A stretch of 64,000 nt of DNA from Oxalobacteraceae bacterium AB_14 (lineage in GTDB: Bacteria; Pseudomonadota; Gammaproteobacteria; Burkholderiales; Burkholderiaceae_D), in the NCBI GenBank assembly GCA_000381565.1, contig KB906725.1:3172377-3236376 (forward strand), given 5' to 3'. The notes beneath the pieces are model-generated. The model saw nothing but the letters and a program-made list of their open reading frames with translations, did not search any database and was not told the origin of the DNA. Below, in pieces: positions 45,174-54,310 of this stretch. Each line of letters opens with the position of its first letter. Position 1 is the stretch's first letter. The position numbers were made by a program, and so were the translations under genes.

Positions 45174-46000
45174 TCCGGCGTGCACATGGCTTCACGCTGG
45201 TCGAAGTCATCGTCGTCATGGTCGTCACGGGCATCCTGGCCGGCATGGTGGCGGTGTTCCTCAAGACGCCGGTGCAGAGCTACATCGACATCGCCGGGCG
45301 CGGCGAGATGACCGACGTCGCCGACCTGACGCTGCGCCGCATGACGCGCGAGCTGCGGCTGGCGCTGCCCAACAGTGTGCTGGTCTCGGCCGACCGCAAG
45401 ACCTTGCAGTTCCTGCTGACCAGGATAGGCGGCCGCTACATCGATGTCGGCGATGCGCCGCCGGCCGCGCTGCTGCCGCTCGATTTCAGCCCGGCGGCCA
45501 ATCTGTCGTTCAACATGGCCGGCGTCGCGCCCGGCGGCCGCCTGGGCGTCCAGGTCAACGACTGGATCGCCGTGTTCAATGTCGGCACGGCGCCGGCCGA
45601 TGCCCGCACCTTCGGCAATATCGCGCACGTGACGGCGGTCAACGGCACCCGCATCACCATGGCCAGCAATCCTTTCGCCACGCAGTCGCCGTCGATGCCT
45701 TCGCCGAGCAACCGCTTCCAGGTGGTGACCGGCACCGTCACCTATGTGTGCGCGCCGTCCGCCGCAGGCGGCACGCTGACGCGCAATTTCACCAACCAGA
45801 TCATCGGTCTGAACGGGCTGGGCGCGCCGCCGTTCGGCGCGCCGGCCCTGCTGGCCAACGCCGTCACGGCCTGCGGCTTCGACTATGCCGTGCTGGCCAA
45901 CACCAACGCGGCGCTGGTCGGCGTGTCGCTGGCGCTGTCGCGCAGCAATGGCGAGACCATCAGCCTGTCGCGCCAGGTTCACCTGGATAACACGCCATGA
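45170..46000 (+). CDS. mshO: MshO-like minor pilin (PilW type)
   Basis: The 276-residue protein has a short leader (MIRRAHG) and FTLVEVIVVMVVTGILAGMV. MTDVADLTLRRMTRELRLAL follows, a typical MshO region, and then a beta-rich C-terminal part with Cys residues (TYVCAPS, TACGFDY). It is coupled by ATGA to mshD before and to mshP after. Confidence 0.9.
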   Translation: MIRRAHGFTLVEVIVVMVVTGILAGMVAVFLKTPVQSYIDIAGRGEMTDVADLTLRRMTRELRLALPNSVLVSADRKTLQFLLTRIGGRYIDVGDAPPAALLPLDFSPAANLSFNMAGVAPGGRLGVQVNDWIAVFNVGTAPADARTFGNIAHVTAVNGTRITMASNPFATQSPSMPSPSNRFQVVTGTVTYVCAPSAAGGTLTRNFTNQIIGLNGLGAPPFGAPALLANAVTACGFDYAVLANTNAALVGVSLALSRSNGETISLSRQVHLDNTP

Positions 46001-46434
46001 CGCCGCCGCGCCCACTGCCGCGCCGGATCGCCGCCGGTTTCTCCATCGTCACCGCGCTGTTCCTGGTGGTGGTGCTGTCGGCGCTGGCCGTGGCGGTGAT
46101 GAGCCTGACCACCGCCCAGCAGACCAGCTCGGCCCTGGATGTGCTGGGTGCGCGCGCCTACGAGGCGTCGCGCGCCGGCGTCGAGTACGGCCTGTACCAG
46201 AAGCAGATCAACGGCAGCTGCGTGGCGACCCGCAGCTTCCCGCTCGGCGCCACCTTGTCGAGCTTCACCGTCACCGTGCTTTGCAGCGTCAACGCCACGC
46301 CGGGCATGGGCGCGAGCTTGAACCAGACCACCGTCACGGCCATTGCCTGCAACCAGCCGGCGGGCGGCGTCTGTCCTAACCCCGCGCCCACCAGCCCGGA
46401 TTATGTCCAGCGCACGGTCACGGCGCAGTTCTGA
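45997..46434 (+). CDS. mshP: MshP-like minor pilin (PilX type)
   Basis: The 145-residue protein has a basic start and a PilX-like hydrophobic segment GFSIVTALFLVVVLSALAVA, then LDVLGARAYEASRAGVEYGL, which is well conserved in MshP. Four cysteines lie in the C-terminal half. Its gene overlaps mshO by ATGA and ends 10 bases before mshQ. Confidence 0.88.
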   Translation: MTPPRPLPRRIAAGFSIVTALFLVVVLSALAVAVMSLTTAQQTSSALDVLGARAYEASRAGVEYGLYQKQINGSCVATRSFPLGATLSSFTVTVLCSVNATPGMGASLNQTTVTAIACNQPAGGVCPNPAPTSPDYVQRTVTAQF

Positions 46435-46444
46435 GGAGGCGGGC

Positions 46445-49400
46445 ATGCGAGCGACCATCGATTTCCTGAACCCCATGCGGCGCTGGCCGGCCTGTCTGCT
46501 GGCGCTGTTGGGCTGCCTGCTGGCCGCGCCGGCGCGCGCCGACTCGCCGATCACCCTGTTCAAGAGCTTTGCCGGCAACGTCAGCTTCACCGGCGCCCAG
46601 ACCACGCTGCGCGCCAAGGACAATGACACCGGTCCCTGCGTGCTCAAGAACGGCCAGCTGCAGTTGAAGCTGTCCGGCGTGCCGCACGGCGCCACCATCC
46701 TCAGCGCCCAGCTGTATTGGGCCGGGTCCCGCTCGATCCCGGACTACGACGTGAGCTTCGATGGCGACCCCGTGTCTGCGCCCAGCAACCGCCGCTACAC
46801 CTCGGCCACGGTGGGCTATGACTTCTTTGCCGGCGCGGTGGATGTGACGGCGCAAGTGGTGGCCAAGGGCAACGGCAACTACAAGATCGACGGCCTGGAC
46901 ATCAACAATGGCAGTCCTTACTGTGCGGTGGAGGGCGTGCTGGGCGGCTTCCAGCTGCTGGTGGTGTACTCCGATCCCGGCGAGACGTTCCGGGTACTCA
47001 ACGTCTACGAAGGTTTCCAGTACATCCGCAACTCGGCCGTGACGCTGACGCTGGCCAACTTCAAGATCCCCACGCCGATCGGCGCGCTGAGCGGCAAGAT
47101 CGGCCACATCACCTGGGAGGGCGACGCCTCGCTGTCGGGCGGCGGCGAGATCCTGCGCTACAACAGCGTCGAGATGGTCGATGCGCTCAACCCGTCCGGC
47201 AACCAGTTCAACTCGGTCTCCAACATCGACGGCGATACCAAGTCCTACGGCATCGATTTCGACGCCTACACCGTCGCCTCGCCGACCATCAAGGCCGGCC
47301 AGACCTCGGCCCGCAGCGATTACCAGTCCGGCCAGGACCTGGTGCTGTTGAACGCCGAAGTGATCGCCGCGCCCAATGTGCCGGCCGCCGACCGCGCCAT
47401 CTCGATGACCTTGCAGACGCCGTTGCAGCCTTCGCAGGTCAGCAACTACATCATCAGCGTCAGCAACAACGGCCCGCTGACCGAGGGCGGCCCGACCAAG
47501 GTGGTCGATGTGCTGCCGGCGGCGCTGATCTTTTCCAGCGCCACCGGCACCGGCTGGACCTGCGGCATGGCCGGACAGACGCTCACCTGCAGCTACAGCG
47601 GCGCGATGGCGGCCGGCGTCACGCTGCCGCCGATCACGCTGCGGGTGACAACGGCCGCCGCTGCCAGCGGCCTGGTCACCAACAGCGCCACCGTCAGCGG
47701 CCAGCTGTTCGACTACTACGACGGCAACGACACCTCGACCGTCAGTTCGCTGGTGGGGGCGGGCGCTTTCACGCCGAGCTATATGTTCACCGACGGCCAG
47801 TGCTTGAACGGACTGGCCTTCGACGATCCCGGCCAGACCTGCAAGCTGGTCAACTTCACCGGCACGGCCAACCTGCCCAACCTGGCCAACAAGGACATGC
47901 CGATGTACCTGACCTTTGTGGTCTCGGGCGTGCCGACCGCGTTGGCCAACACCGACAGCACCATCAAGCTCAAGTACGCGCTGTCCTGCTACGATCCGGT
48001 CCAGGACGCCGGTGTGCGCGCCACCTTCGGCGCGGTCGGCGGCTCGACCGTCACGCTGCCGCTGTGCGCGCGTTCCGGCGCGCAGCCGGCGCAGAACTCG
48101 TCCACCTGGACCGCGCTCAATGATGTGGTCATGGTCGGCGGCAAAGCCAGCTCGAGCAGCCAGTACAACTTCCATTACGCCGACGTCGGCCGCATCGAAT
48201 TGCTGGTCAGCGACAATACCGCTCGCCTCGGCACCAGCGGTCCCTTTGTCGAACGCCCGGAGAAGCTGGTGCTGATCGCCCCGTCCAGCAACCACGCCAG
48301 CTTCCCGGCTTCGCTCAGCGATCCAAAATTCCTCACCGCCGGCACCGCGTTCCCGCTGACGGTCAGCGCGTTGATGTACAACGGCGTGCCGGCGCCCAAC
48401 TTCGGCAAGGAAAGTACGCCAGTCGTGGTCAGGCTGGCCGTGCTGGCTGCCAAGGACCAGGTCGGCGACCGCCTGGCCGACATGCTGTTCGACGGGCAGG
48501 GCGCCCCGACAGATCCCGAGGCGGAACTGGTGTTGAATGGCAGTCTGGGCGCCTTCAGCGGCGGTAGCGCCACCGGCAACGCGTTTTCCTACGCCGATGT
48601 CGGGGTGTTGGAGATCACGCCGCTAATCAAGGCGGTTGATCCTTCCACCGGCAAGGATGTCAAGGGCAGCTATCTCAATACCGGCGATGTGCCGTCGGTG
48701 CCGGTCAACGTCGGCCGCTTCGTGCCGGACCATTTCGATACGGTGGTGACGACGCCGATGGCCTGCGACCCGGCTGGCATGAGCTGCCCGGCCGCGGTGG
48801 CGGGCATGGCGTATGCGCGCCAACCGTTCGGGGTGCAGGTGACGGCGGCCAACCTGCAGGGCGCCACCACCATCAACTACCGCGGCGCGCTGGCGCGCGC
48901 CGTGCAGCTGTCGGCCTGGTCGGCGCCCGGCACGACCACCACCGCCAATCCGCCGGCTGTGCCGGCCGGCTCGGTGCTGAGCGCAAACAACCTGGCCGCC
49001 GCCGATTTCAGCCCCGCCGACGCCGCCCCGCCCGGCCCAGGCGGCGTTGCCAAGGCCAACCCGGTCTATGCCTTGCCCAACGCCTTTGTCGCCACCGCGC
49101 CATACGCCAACAACTGGGTGGCGCCGACCATGGTGTATGTGCGCGCTAGCGAGACCGGCACGCCCAACGACGGCGTCACTTCGCTGCGCAGCGGCGCGGC
49201 CGAAGGCGGCGTGGCGGTGGTCGCGGGGCGCCTGTTCGTGCCGAACGCCTACGGTTCGTCCAGCCTGTCGGTGGCGCTGGCCCTGGGCGCGCAATACTAC
49301 GGCCAGAGCACCGTCGGCGGCGCCACCGTGCTGGCCTGGCGCAACAACGCCAGCGACAGCGCAACCACGTTGACGCCGGCGACCAACTTCCAATACGCGG

Positions 49401-49621
49401 GCTGCCTGCTGGCCTGCCCGGCGCTGGCCCCCAATTCTGCGGCGTCGTTGACGATGCGGTCGGGCGCCGCCACCGCCGCGCTGAAGGCCGGCAGCAGCGC
49501 CGGCAAGAGCGGCGCCAACGTCACCGTCATCAACGGGCCGGTTTGGCTGCCGACCAGCCAGGGGCGGGTAACCTTCGGCGTTTATCGCAGCCCGGTGATT
49601 TTCCTGAGGGAAGTGTATTGA
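46445..49621 (+). CDS. mshQ: MshQ-like large secreted or surface protein
   Basis: The 1058-residue protein has a signal peptide (ACLLALLGCLLAAPARA). An N-terminal beta-rich domain (about 30-310) and a DUF11-like repeat (about 315-430: PSQVSNYIISVSNNGPLTEG, NSATVSGQLFDYYDGND) are followed by a long C-terminal region of the MshQ/DUF6701 type (CYDPVQDAGVRATFG, VNVGRFVPDHFDTVV). Members lie at the end of the pilin half of MSHA loci and are thought to be tip adhesin-like. The ATG at 46445 has GAGGAGG upstream. Cys-rich pairs such as CDPAGMSC suggest an oxidised, extracellular protein. Confidence 0.85.
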   Translation: MRATIDFLNPMRRWPACLLALLGCLLAAPARADSPITLFKSFAGNVSFTGAQTTLRAKDNDTGPCVLKNGQLQLKLSGVPHGATILSAQLYWAGSRSIPDYDVSFDGDPVSAPSNRRYTSATVGYDFFAGAVDVTAQVVAKGNGNYKIDGLDINNGSPYCAVEGVLGGFQLLVVYSDPGETFRVLNVYEGFQYIRNSAVTLTLANFKIPTPIGALSGKIGHITWEGDASLSGGGEILRYNSVEMVDALNPSGNQFNSVSNIDGDTKSYGIDFDAYTVASPTIKAGQTSARSDYQSGQDLVLLNAEVIAAPNVPAADRAISMTLQTPLQPSQVSNYIISVSNNGPLTEGGPTKVVDVLPAALIFSSATGTGWTCGMAGQTLTCSYSGAMAAGVTLPPITLRVTTAAAASGLVTNSATVSGQLFDYYDGNDTSTVSSLVGAGAFTPSYMFTDGQCLNGLAFDDPGQTCKLVNFTGTANLPNLANKDMPMYLTFVVSGVPTALANTDSTIKLKYALSCYDPVQDAGVRATFGAVGGSTVTLPLCARSGAQPAQNSSTWTALNDVVMVGGKASSSSQYNFHYADVGRIELLVSDNTARLGTSGPFVERPEKLVLIAPSSNHASFPASLSDPKFLTAGTAFPLTVSALMYNGVPAPNFGKESTPVVVRLAVLAAKDQVGDRLADMLFDGQGAPTDPEAELVLNGSLGAFSGGSATGNAFSYADVGVLEITPLIKAVDPSTGKDVKGSYLNTGDVPSVPVNVGRFVPDHFDTVVTTPMACDPAGMSCPAAVAGMAYARQPFGVQVTAANLQGATTINYRGALARAVQLSAWSAPGTTTTANPPAVPAGSVLSANNLAAADFSPADAAPPGPGGVAKANPVYALPNAFVATAPYANNWVAPTMVYVRASETGTPNDGVTSLRSGAAEGGVAVVAGRLFVPNAYGSSSLSVALALGAQYYGQSTVGGATVLAWRNNASDSATTLTPATNFQYAGCLLACPALAPNSAASLTMRSGAATAALKAGSSAGKSGANVTVINGPVWLPTSQGRVTFGVYRSPVIFLREVY

Positions 49622-49711
49622 ATCCGCGTCACTTTATTTGGGTTCCGTGCAATAAGCGGGCAAACTGGAGGCAAGGCCGGATATTGGCACGGCGGTGCAA
49701 TGAAACTTGAA

Positions 49712-49717
49712 TATAAT
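49712..49717 (+). promoter_or_regulatory. Candidate internal -10 before mshI
   Basis: A perfect TATAAT lies in the 148-base gap between mshQ and mshI, 53 bases before the mshI ATG. No convincing -35 lies at normal spacing. The gap is the only long one in the operon and marks the switch from pilin genes to assembly genes. Confidence 0.4.
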
Positions 49718-49769
49718 CAACGACGTGCGGCGATGTTTGAATCTCGTGCTTAATCATTTGAGACAATCG

Positions 49770-50708
49770 ATGCGTTTATTTGGAAAAGCGGAGAAGAAGA
49801 ACGGCTGGCTGGCGATCGGCCTGACGGCGGACGGTGTGCAGGCGGCGGCGGTCGAGCGCCGCAGCGGCGCCTTGCCGCGCGTGCTGCTGGCCGCTTCCTA
49901 CCCCGGCCAGGCCGACCAGGCCGGCGCCAGCCTGGCGCGCCTGGGCAAGGAATTGCAAGCCAGCCGCTATCGCTGCACCACGCTGCTCGGCGCCGGCGGC
50001 TACCAGTTGCTGATGGTCGAGGCGCCCAATGTGCCGGACGCGGAAATGAAAACCGCGCTGGGCTGGCGCGTCAAGGACATGATCGATTTCCCGCTTGAGC
50101 AAGCCACCCTCGACATGGCGATGGTGCCGCAGGCCAGCGGCTCCAACCAGGCGCGCCAGGCGTTCGCGGTGGCGGCCCGCAACAGCGTGCTGCAGCCCTA
50201 TCAGCAGCTGTTCGCCGACAGCAAGATCGCGCTGTCGGCGATCGACATCGGCGAAATGGCGCAGCGGAATATCTCGGCGCTGCTGGAACCGGAGGGGCGC
50301 GGCCTGGCGCTGCTGGCCTTCGACGCCGACGGCGGCCTGCTGACCGTCAGCTATCAAGCCGAACTGTACCTGGCCCGCCGCGTCGACATCACGCTGAACC
50401 AGCTGCTCGATCCCGACCCGGACCGCGTGCAGCATCTGCACGACCGCATCACGCTCGAACTGCAGCGCTCGCTGGACCACTTCGAGCGGCAGTTCTCGTC
50501 CATCGCCGTGGCCAAGCTGATGCTGGCGCCGGTGGGCGACGGCGCCTTGCGCGCCTACCTCGCCACCAATCTGTACCTGCCGGTGGAGCAGCTGGACCTG
50601 GCGAGCGTGCTGGACCTCGAACAGGCGCCGGTGTTGCAAGACCCGGCGCAGCAGGCCGGCTTCCTGCGCACCCTGGGCGCGGCCTTGCGCGAGCAGGAGA
50701 GCGCATGA
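49770..50708 (+). CDS. mshI: MshI (PilM/GspL-like cytoplasmic part)
   Basis: The 312-residue protein has the actin-like PilM pattern: GWLAIGLTADGVQAAAVE at the start, YQLLMVEAPNVPDAEMKTAL, LGWRVKDMIDFPLEQATLD, and LQRSLDHFERQFSSIAVAKL. It lacks a membrane helix, unlike the fused homologue of the minus-strand cluster. The open frame reaches 49707, but the ATG at 49770 gives the family N-terminus (MRLFGKAEKKNGWLA). It overlaps the PilN-like gene (ATGA). Confidence 0.88.
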   Translation: MRLFGKAEKKNGWLAIGLTADGVQAAAVERRSGALPRVLLAASYPGQADQAGASLARLGKELQASRYRCTTLLGAGGYQLLMVEAPNVPDAEMKTALGWRVKDMIDFPLEQATLDMAMVPQASGSNQARQAFAVAARNSVLQPYQQLFADSKIALSAIDIGEMAQRNISALLEPEGRGLALLAFDADGGLLTVSYQAELYLARRVDITLNQLLDPDPDRVQHLHDRITLELQRSLDHFERQFSSIAVAKLMLAPVGDGALRAYLATNLYLPVEQLDLASVLDLEQAPVLQDPAQQAGFLRTLGAALREQESA

Positions 50709-51370
50709 GCCAGCAGATCAATCTGTTCAACGCTGGCAGCCAGCGCAAGACCAACTATGCCGGTACGCCGGTGCTGGTGGGCTGCCTCGGCGCGCTGGTG
50801 CTGGTGTTGATCGGCGCGTCGGTCACGGCCAAGAGCCAACTGGCGGCGTTGGAGAGCGAGGCCGCCATGGTCAAGGCCGGGCTGGACCGCGGCGAAGCGC
50901 GCCGGAGCGCCGCCAGCGCCGCCTTCGTGGCGCCGCGCAAGAGCGAAGCATTGCAACAGGAGCTGGACCAGGCCGGCACGCAATACCGCAATCTGCAACA
51001 GGTGGCTGCGATCCTGGAGCAGGGACAACCGGGCGCGACGCGCGGCTATTCGGCCTACTTCCGCGCCTTCGCGCGGCGCGGCGTGGAAGGCTTGTGGCTG
51101 ACCGGCGTGACCATCCAGGGCAGCGGCGACGCGATCGGCTTGCAGGGGCGGGCGCTCAAGGCCAGCCTGCTGCCGGGCTACCTGACCGGCCTGGCCAGCG
51201 AGGCCGTCTTGCGCGGCAAGACCTTCGGCCAGCTGGAGATGAATGAACCCAAGCCTGCGACCGAGGCCGTCGCGGCCGGTGGCGCACCGGCGCCGGTGGC
51301 GCCGCGTTATGTGGAATTCAGCCTGCAATCGGCCTCCGCCGGCGAGCACGGCAAGGTGGAGCAGCCATGA
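50705..51370 (+). CDS. PilN-like protein of the MSHA pilus
   Basis: The 221-residue protein begins MSQQINLFNAG, the typical PilN N-terminus (INL motif that inserts in PilM). One membrane helix follows (about 20-42: PVLVGCLGALVLVLIGASV), then a coiled-coil and a periplasmic alpha/beta domain with GLWLTGVTIQGSGDAIGLQG. It provides the membrane-spanning half of the split MshI. Both ends overlap neighbours by ATGA. Confidence 0.88.
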   Translation: MSQQINLFNAGSQRKTNYAGTPVLVGCLGALVLVLIGASVTAKSQLAALESEAAMVKAGLDRGEARRSAASAAFVAPRKSEALQQELDQAGTQYRNLQQVAAILEQGQPGATRGYSAYFRAFARRGVEGLWLTGVTIQGSGDAIGLQGRALKASLLPGYLTGLASEAVLRGKTFGQLEMNEPKPATEAVAAGGAPAPVAPRYVEFSLQSASAGEHGKVEQP

Positions 51371-52149
51371 AAGCCTACTGGATCAGATTCGACACCTGGC
51401 TGATGGCGCTGAGCCAGCGCGAGCGCATGATGGTGGTGGGCGCCACGGCGGCGATGCTGGTGTACCTGGTGTTCCAGCTGGTGCTCGACCCGGCCTACAC
51501 GCGCCAGCGCGCGCTGCGCGCCGCCATGCAGCAGCAGCGGGTGCAGATCAGCGGCATCGATTCGGAATTGGCGCAACTCGACGCGGCCTCGCGGCGCGAT
51601 CCCGACCGCGAAGTGCGCGAGCGGCTGGCGACGTTGCAGCAGCAAAGCGCTGATCTGCGCGGCAAGCTGCGCAGCGCGCAGAAAGGACTGGTCGCGCCGG
51701 ACCGCATGGGCGCGCTGCTGCAGCAAATGGTGCAAGGCCACGGCAAGCTGCGCCTGGTGTCCTTGAAGACGCTGCCGCCGCAAGGCACGGTCGACGGCAC
51801 TTTCGCCGCGCTGGACGCGCCGGAACCGGCGCCGGCGCGGCCGGCCGCGGCGCCGCAACTGACGCCGGCCACCATCGTGCAGGCGGCAGCGGCCACGGCC
51901 AAGCAGCCGTCCGCCGGCGCGCCGGCCGCCGCGCCGGCCGCGCCGACGCCGCTGCTGTATCGCCATGGCGTGCAGCTGGTGCTGCAAGGCAGCTACCTGG
52001 AGATGATCGATTACCTCGAAGCGCTGGAGGCCATGCCGACTCAACTGTTATGGGGGGCGGCCGCCCTCGATGCCGGACAATTTCCGCAAGCCCGGCTGAC
52101 GCTGACGCTGTACACCTTGAGCCTGGACCCGAAATGGATAGCACTATGA
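51367..52149 (+). CDS. mshJ: MshJ (PilO-like)
   Basis: The 260-residue protein has a short cytoplasmic start (RFDTWLMALSQRERM), one membrane helix (about 20-40), a coiled-coil rich in Gln and Arg, an Ala/Pro-rich linker (about 140-195), and a C-terminal PilO-like core (HGVQLVLQGSYLEMIDYLEA). It pairs with the PilN-like protein to form the alignment complex below the secretin. The gene overlaps those before and after it by ATGA. Confidence 0.88.
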   Translation: MKAYWIRFDTWLMALSQRERMMVVGATAAMLVYLVFQLVLDPAYTRQRALRAAMQQQRVQISGIDSELAQLDAASRRDPDREVRERLATLQQQSADLRGKLRSAQKGLVAPDRMGALLQQMVQGHGKLRLVSLKTLPPQGTVDGTFAALDAPEPAPARPAAAPQLTPATIVQAAAATAKQPSAGAPAAAPAAPTPLLYRHGVQLVLQGSYLEMIDYLEALEAMPTQLLWGAAALDAGQFPQARLTLTLYTLSLDPKWIAL

Positions 52150-52511
52150 ACCGCCGACTGAGTTGGCTGCTGCCGCTGCTGCTGGCGCTGCCGGCGTTGG
52201 CGCAGAAGCTGGCCGACCCGACCCGTCCCCCGGCCGTGATGGCCGCAGCCGAAAGCGAGGCTGCGGCCGATGGCGCCGTCGCGGCCGGACCGCGGCTGCA
52301 ATCGATCCTGATCGGCCGCGCGCCTGGCGGCCGGCGGCTGGCGGTGATCGACGGCGCCACCGTGCGCACCGGCGCCAAGGTGGGCGACGCGGTGCTCGAA
52401 CGCATCAACGACAACACGGTGGTCCTCCGCCGTGGCAAGCATCTGGAAACCCTGACCCTGTTTCCCAAACCGGCCCACGAGGCCGCTGACCCGACAGGGA
52501 AAAACAAATGA
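52146..52511 (+). CDS. mshK: MshK (PilP-like small periplasmic protein)
   Basis: The 121-residue protein has a signal peptide (LSWLLPLLLALPALA) and then KLADPTRPP, the classic MshK/PilP start. It ends with a small beta domain (RLQSILIGRAPGGRRLAVID, DAVLERINDNTVVLRRG). It bridges MshJ and the secretin. The ATG at 52146 shares ATGA with the mshJ stop. Confidence 0.9.
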   Translation: MNRRLSWLLPLLLALPALAQKLADPTRPPAVMAAAESEAAADGAVAAGPRLQSILIGRAPGGRRLAVIDGATVRTGAKVGDAVLERINDNTVVLRRGKHLETLTLFPKPAHEAADPTGKNK

Positions 52512-54310
52512 GCAAACGTAAACACTCCCTGCAGCCACTGCTGCGATGGGCCGGCATCCTGGGCGCGGCCGCCGCGCTGGCGGGCTGCCAGACCCAGGCG
52601 CCGCGCGACACCTACAACACCATCGACCAGCAGGTGCGCGAGGCCGCCGCCCATGCCCACGCCCAGTCCGCCAGTTCGGCGGCGGTGGAGGCGGCGCTGC
52701 TGCCGCCGCCGGCCGCGACCCTGGCGGCCGAGCTGCCCAAGGCGCGCGCGGTGATGGAGGAGCGTTTCAATGTGTCCTTCAACCAGGTGCCGGTGCAGCA
52801 GTTCTACAATTCCATCGTGGCCGGCACGCGCTACAACATGCTGATCCACCCGGACGTCAGCGGCACCGTGACCGCCAACCTGAAAGACGTGACGCTGTTC
52901 GAGGCGCTCGACGCGGTGCGCGACATGTACGGCTACGACTACAAGGTCGAGGGCACGCGCATCTACATCCGGCCGCTGACGATGCAGACCCGCATCTTCC
53001 AGGTCAACTACCTGAGCGCTACGCGCAAGGGCAGCTCCAATGTGCGGGTGTCGTCGACATCGGTCAACACGGTGGGTTCGGTGGTGTCCGGCCAGAGCGG
53101 CAACAGCGGCAGCGGCAGCAATGGCCAGAACAACCAGCCGCAGCAGGGGCAGGGCAACCAGCAGTACGCGATGGAAGACTCGAGCAACGTCAAGACCTCG
53201 TCGGCCAGCGATTTCTGGGGCGAGCTGAAGGAGGCGCTGGTGGCCCTGGTCGGCGGCATCGGCGACGGCCGCAGCGTGGTGATCAGCCCGCAGTCGGGGG
53301 TGGTGGTGGTGCGCGCCTTGCCGGAGCAGCTGCGCAGCGTCGACCAGTATCTGAAGGCGAGCCGCCTGGCCGTCGAGCGCCAGGTGATCCTGGAGGCCAA
53401 GATCCTCGAAGTCCAGCTCAACAGCGGCTTCCAGAGCGGCATCAACTGGGCCAGCTTCGCCTCGTTCGGCGGCGGCGGCAGCAATCGCCTGTCGGGCGGC
53501 TTCCTGGCGCCGGGCACCGGCCTGGCGCCGTTGCCGGCCGGCGGCGGCCAGCCGGCGGTGATCACCAGCGGCGGCACGGCCGGCATTTCGGCGATCACCG
53601 GTTCGGCGCTGGTGAATGCCGCCAACAACGCCGGCTCGCTGTTCGGCCTGGCGTTCCAGAGCAGTAATTTCGCCGCCATGATTTCCTTCCTGGAGTCGCA
53701 GGGTTCGGTGCACGTGCTGTCCAGCCCGCGCATCGCGACCATGAACAACCAGAAGGCCGTGCTGAAGATCGGCACCGACGAGTTTTATGTGACCGGGGTC
53801 AGCACCACCACCAATTCCAACGTCAGCGGCAACACCACCAGCCCCAATGTGACGCTGCAGCCGTTCTTCTCCGGCGTGGTGCTGGACGTGACGCCGCAGA
53901 TCGACGACGAGGGCAACATCATGCTGCACGTGCATCCGTCGGTGAGCCAGGTGTCGACCGTGAACAAGATCGTCAACCTGGGCAGCGCCGGCTCGCTGCA
54001 ACTGCCGCTGGCGGCGTCGAGCACGTCGGAAATGGACAGCATGGTGCGCGGCCAGGACGGGCGCATCGTCGCCATCGGCGGCCTGATGCGCCAGTCCAGC
54101 GTCGACGACAACAGCCAGGCGCCCGGCATCGGCAGTGTGCCGGTGCTCGGCGCGCTGTTCCGCAACACCGAGCGCAGCACGCAGAAGCGCGAGCTGGTGG
54201 TGTTGATCAAGCCCACCATCGTCGATGGCGCGGCCAGTTATGCGCAGGACCTCGACGACGCCAGCCGCCGGGTCCAGCAACTGGCGCCGCCTGCGGGAGG
54301 ACGCAAATAA
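52508..54310 (+). CDS. mshL: MshL secretin of the MSHA pilus
   Basis: The 600-residue lipoprotein has a lipobox ALAGC near residue 27, then NVSFNQVPVQQFYNSIVAGT and YNMLIHPDVSGTVTANL. A Gln/Asn/Gly-rich insert (about 190-220) and the secretin core follow: VILEAKILEVQLNSGFQSGI, VLSSPRIATMNNQKAVLKI, IGSVPVLGALFRNTERSTQK. It forms the outer-membrane pore. It is clearly homologous to the minus-strand secretin, but the sequences are far diverged. Confidence 0.95.
   Translation: MSKRKHSLQPLLRWAGILGAAAALAGCQTQAPRDTYNTIDQQVREAAAHAHAQSASSAAVEAALLPPPAATLAAELPKARAVMEERFNVSFNQVPVQQFYNSIVAGTRYNMLIHPDVSGTVTANLKDVTLFEALDAVRDMYGYDYKVEGTRIYIRPLTMQTRIFQVNYLSATRKGSSNVRVSSTSVNTVGSVVSGQSGNSGSGSNGQNNQPQQGQGNQQYAMEDSSNVKTSSASDFWGELKEALVALVGGIGDGRSVVISPQSGVVVVRALPEQLRSVDQYLKASRLAVERQVILEAKILEVQLNSGFQSGINWASFASFGGGGSNRLSGGFLAPGTGLAPLPAGGGQPAVITSGGTAGISAITGSALVNAANNAGSLFGLAFQSSNFAAMISFLESQGSVHVLSSPRIATMNNQKAVLKIGTDEFYVTGVSTTTNSNVSGNTTSPNVTLQPFFSGVVLDVTPQIDDEGNIMLHVHPSVSQVSTVNKIVNLGSAGSLQLPLAASSTSEMDSMVRGQDGRIVAIGGLMRQSSVDDNSQAPGIGSVPVLGALFRNTERSTQKRELVVLIKPTIVDGAASYAQDLDDASRRVQQLAPPAGGRK

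Noticed and set aside
49684..49700. TTGGCACGGCGGTGCAA resembling a sigma-54 (-24/-12) promoter before mshI
   Set aside because: The GG and GC pairs are separated by nine bases, not the ten required, and such spacing changes usually abolish sigma-54 activity.
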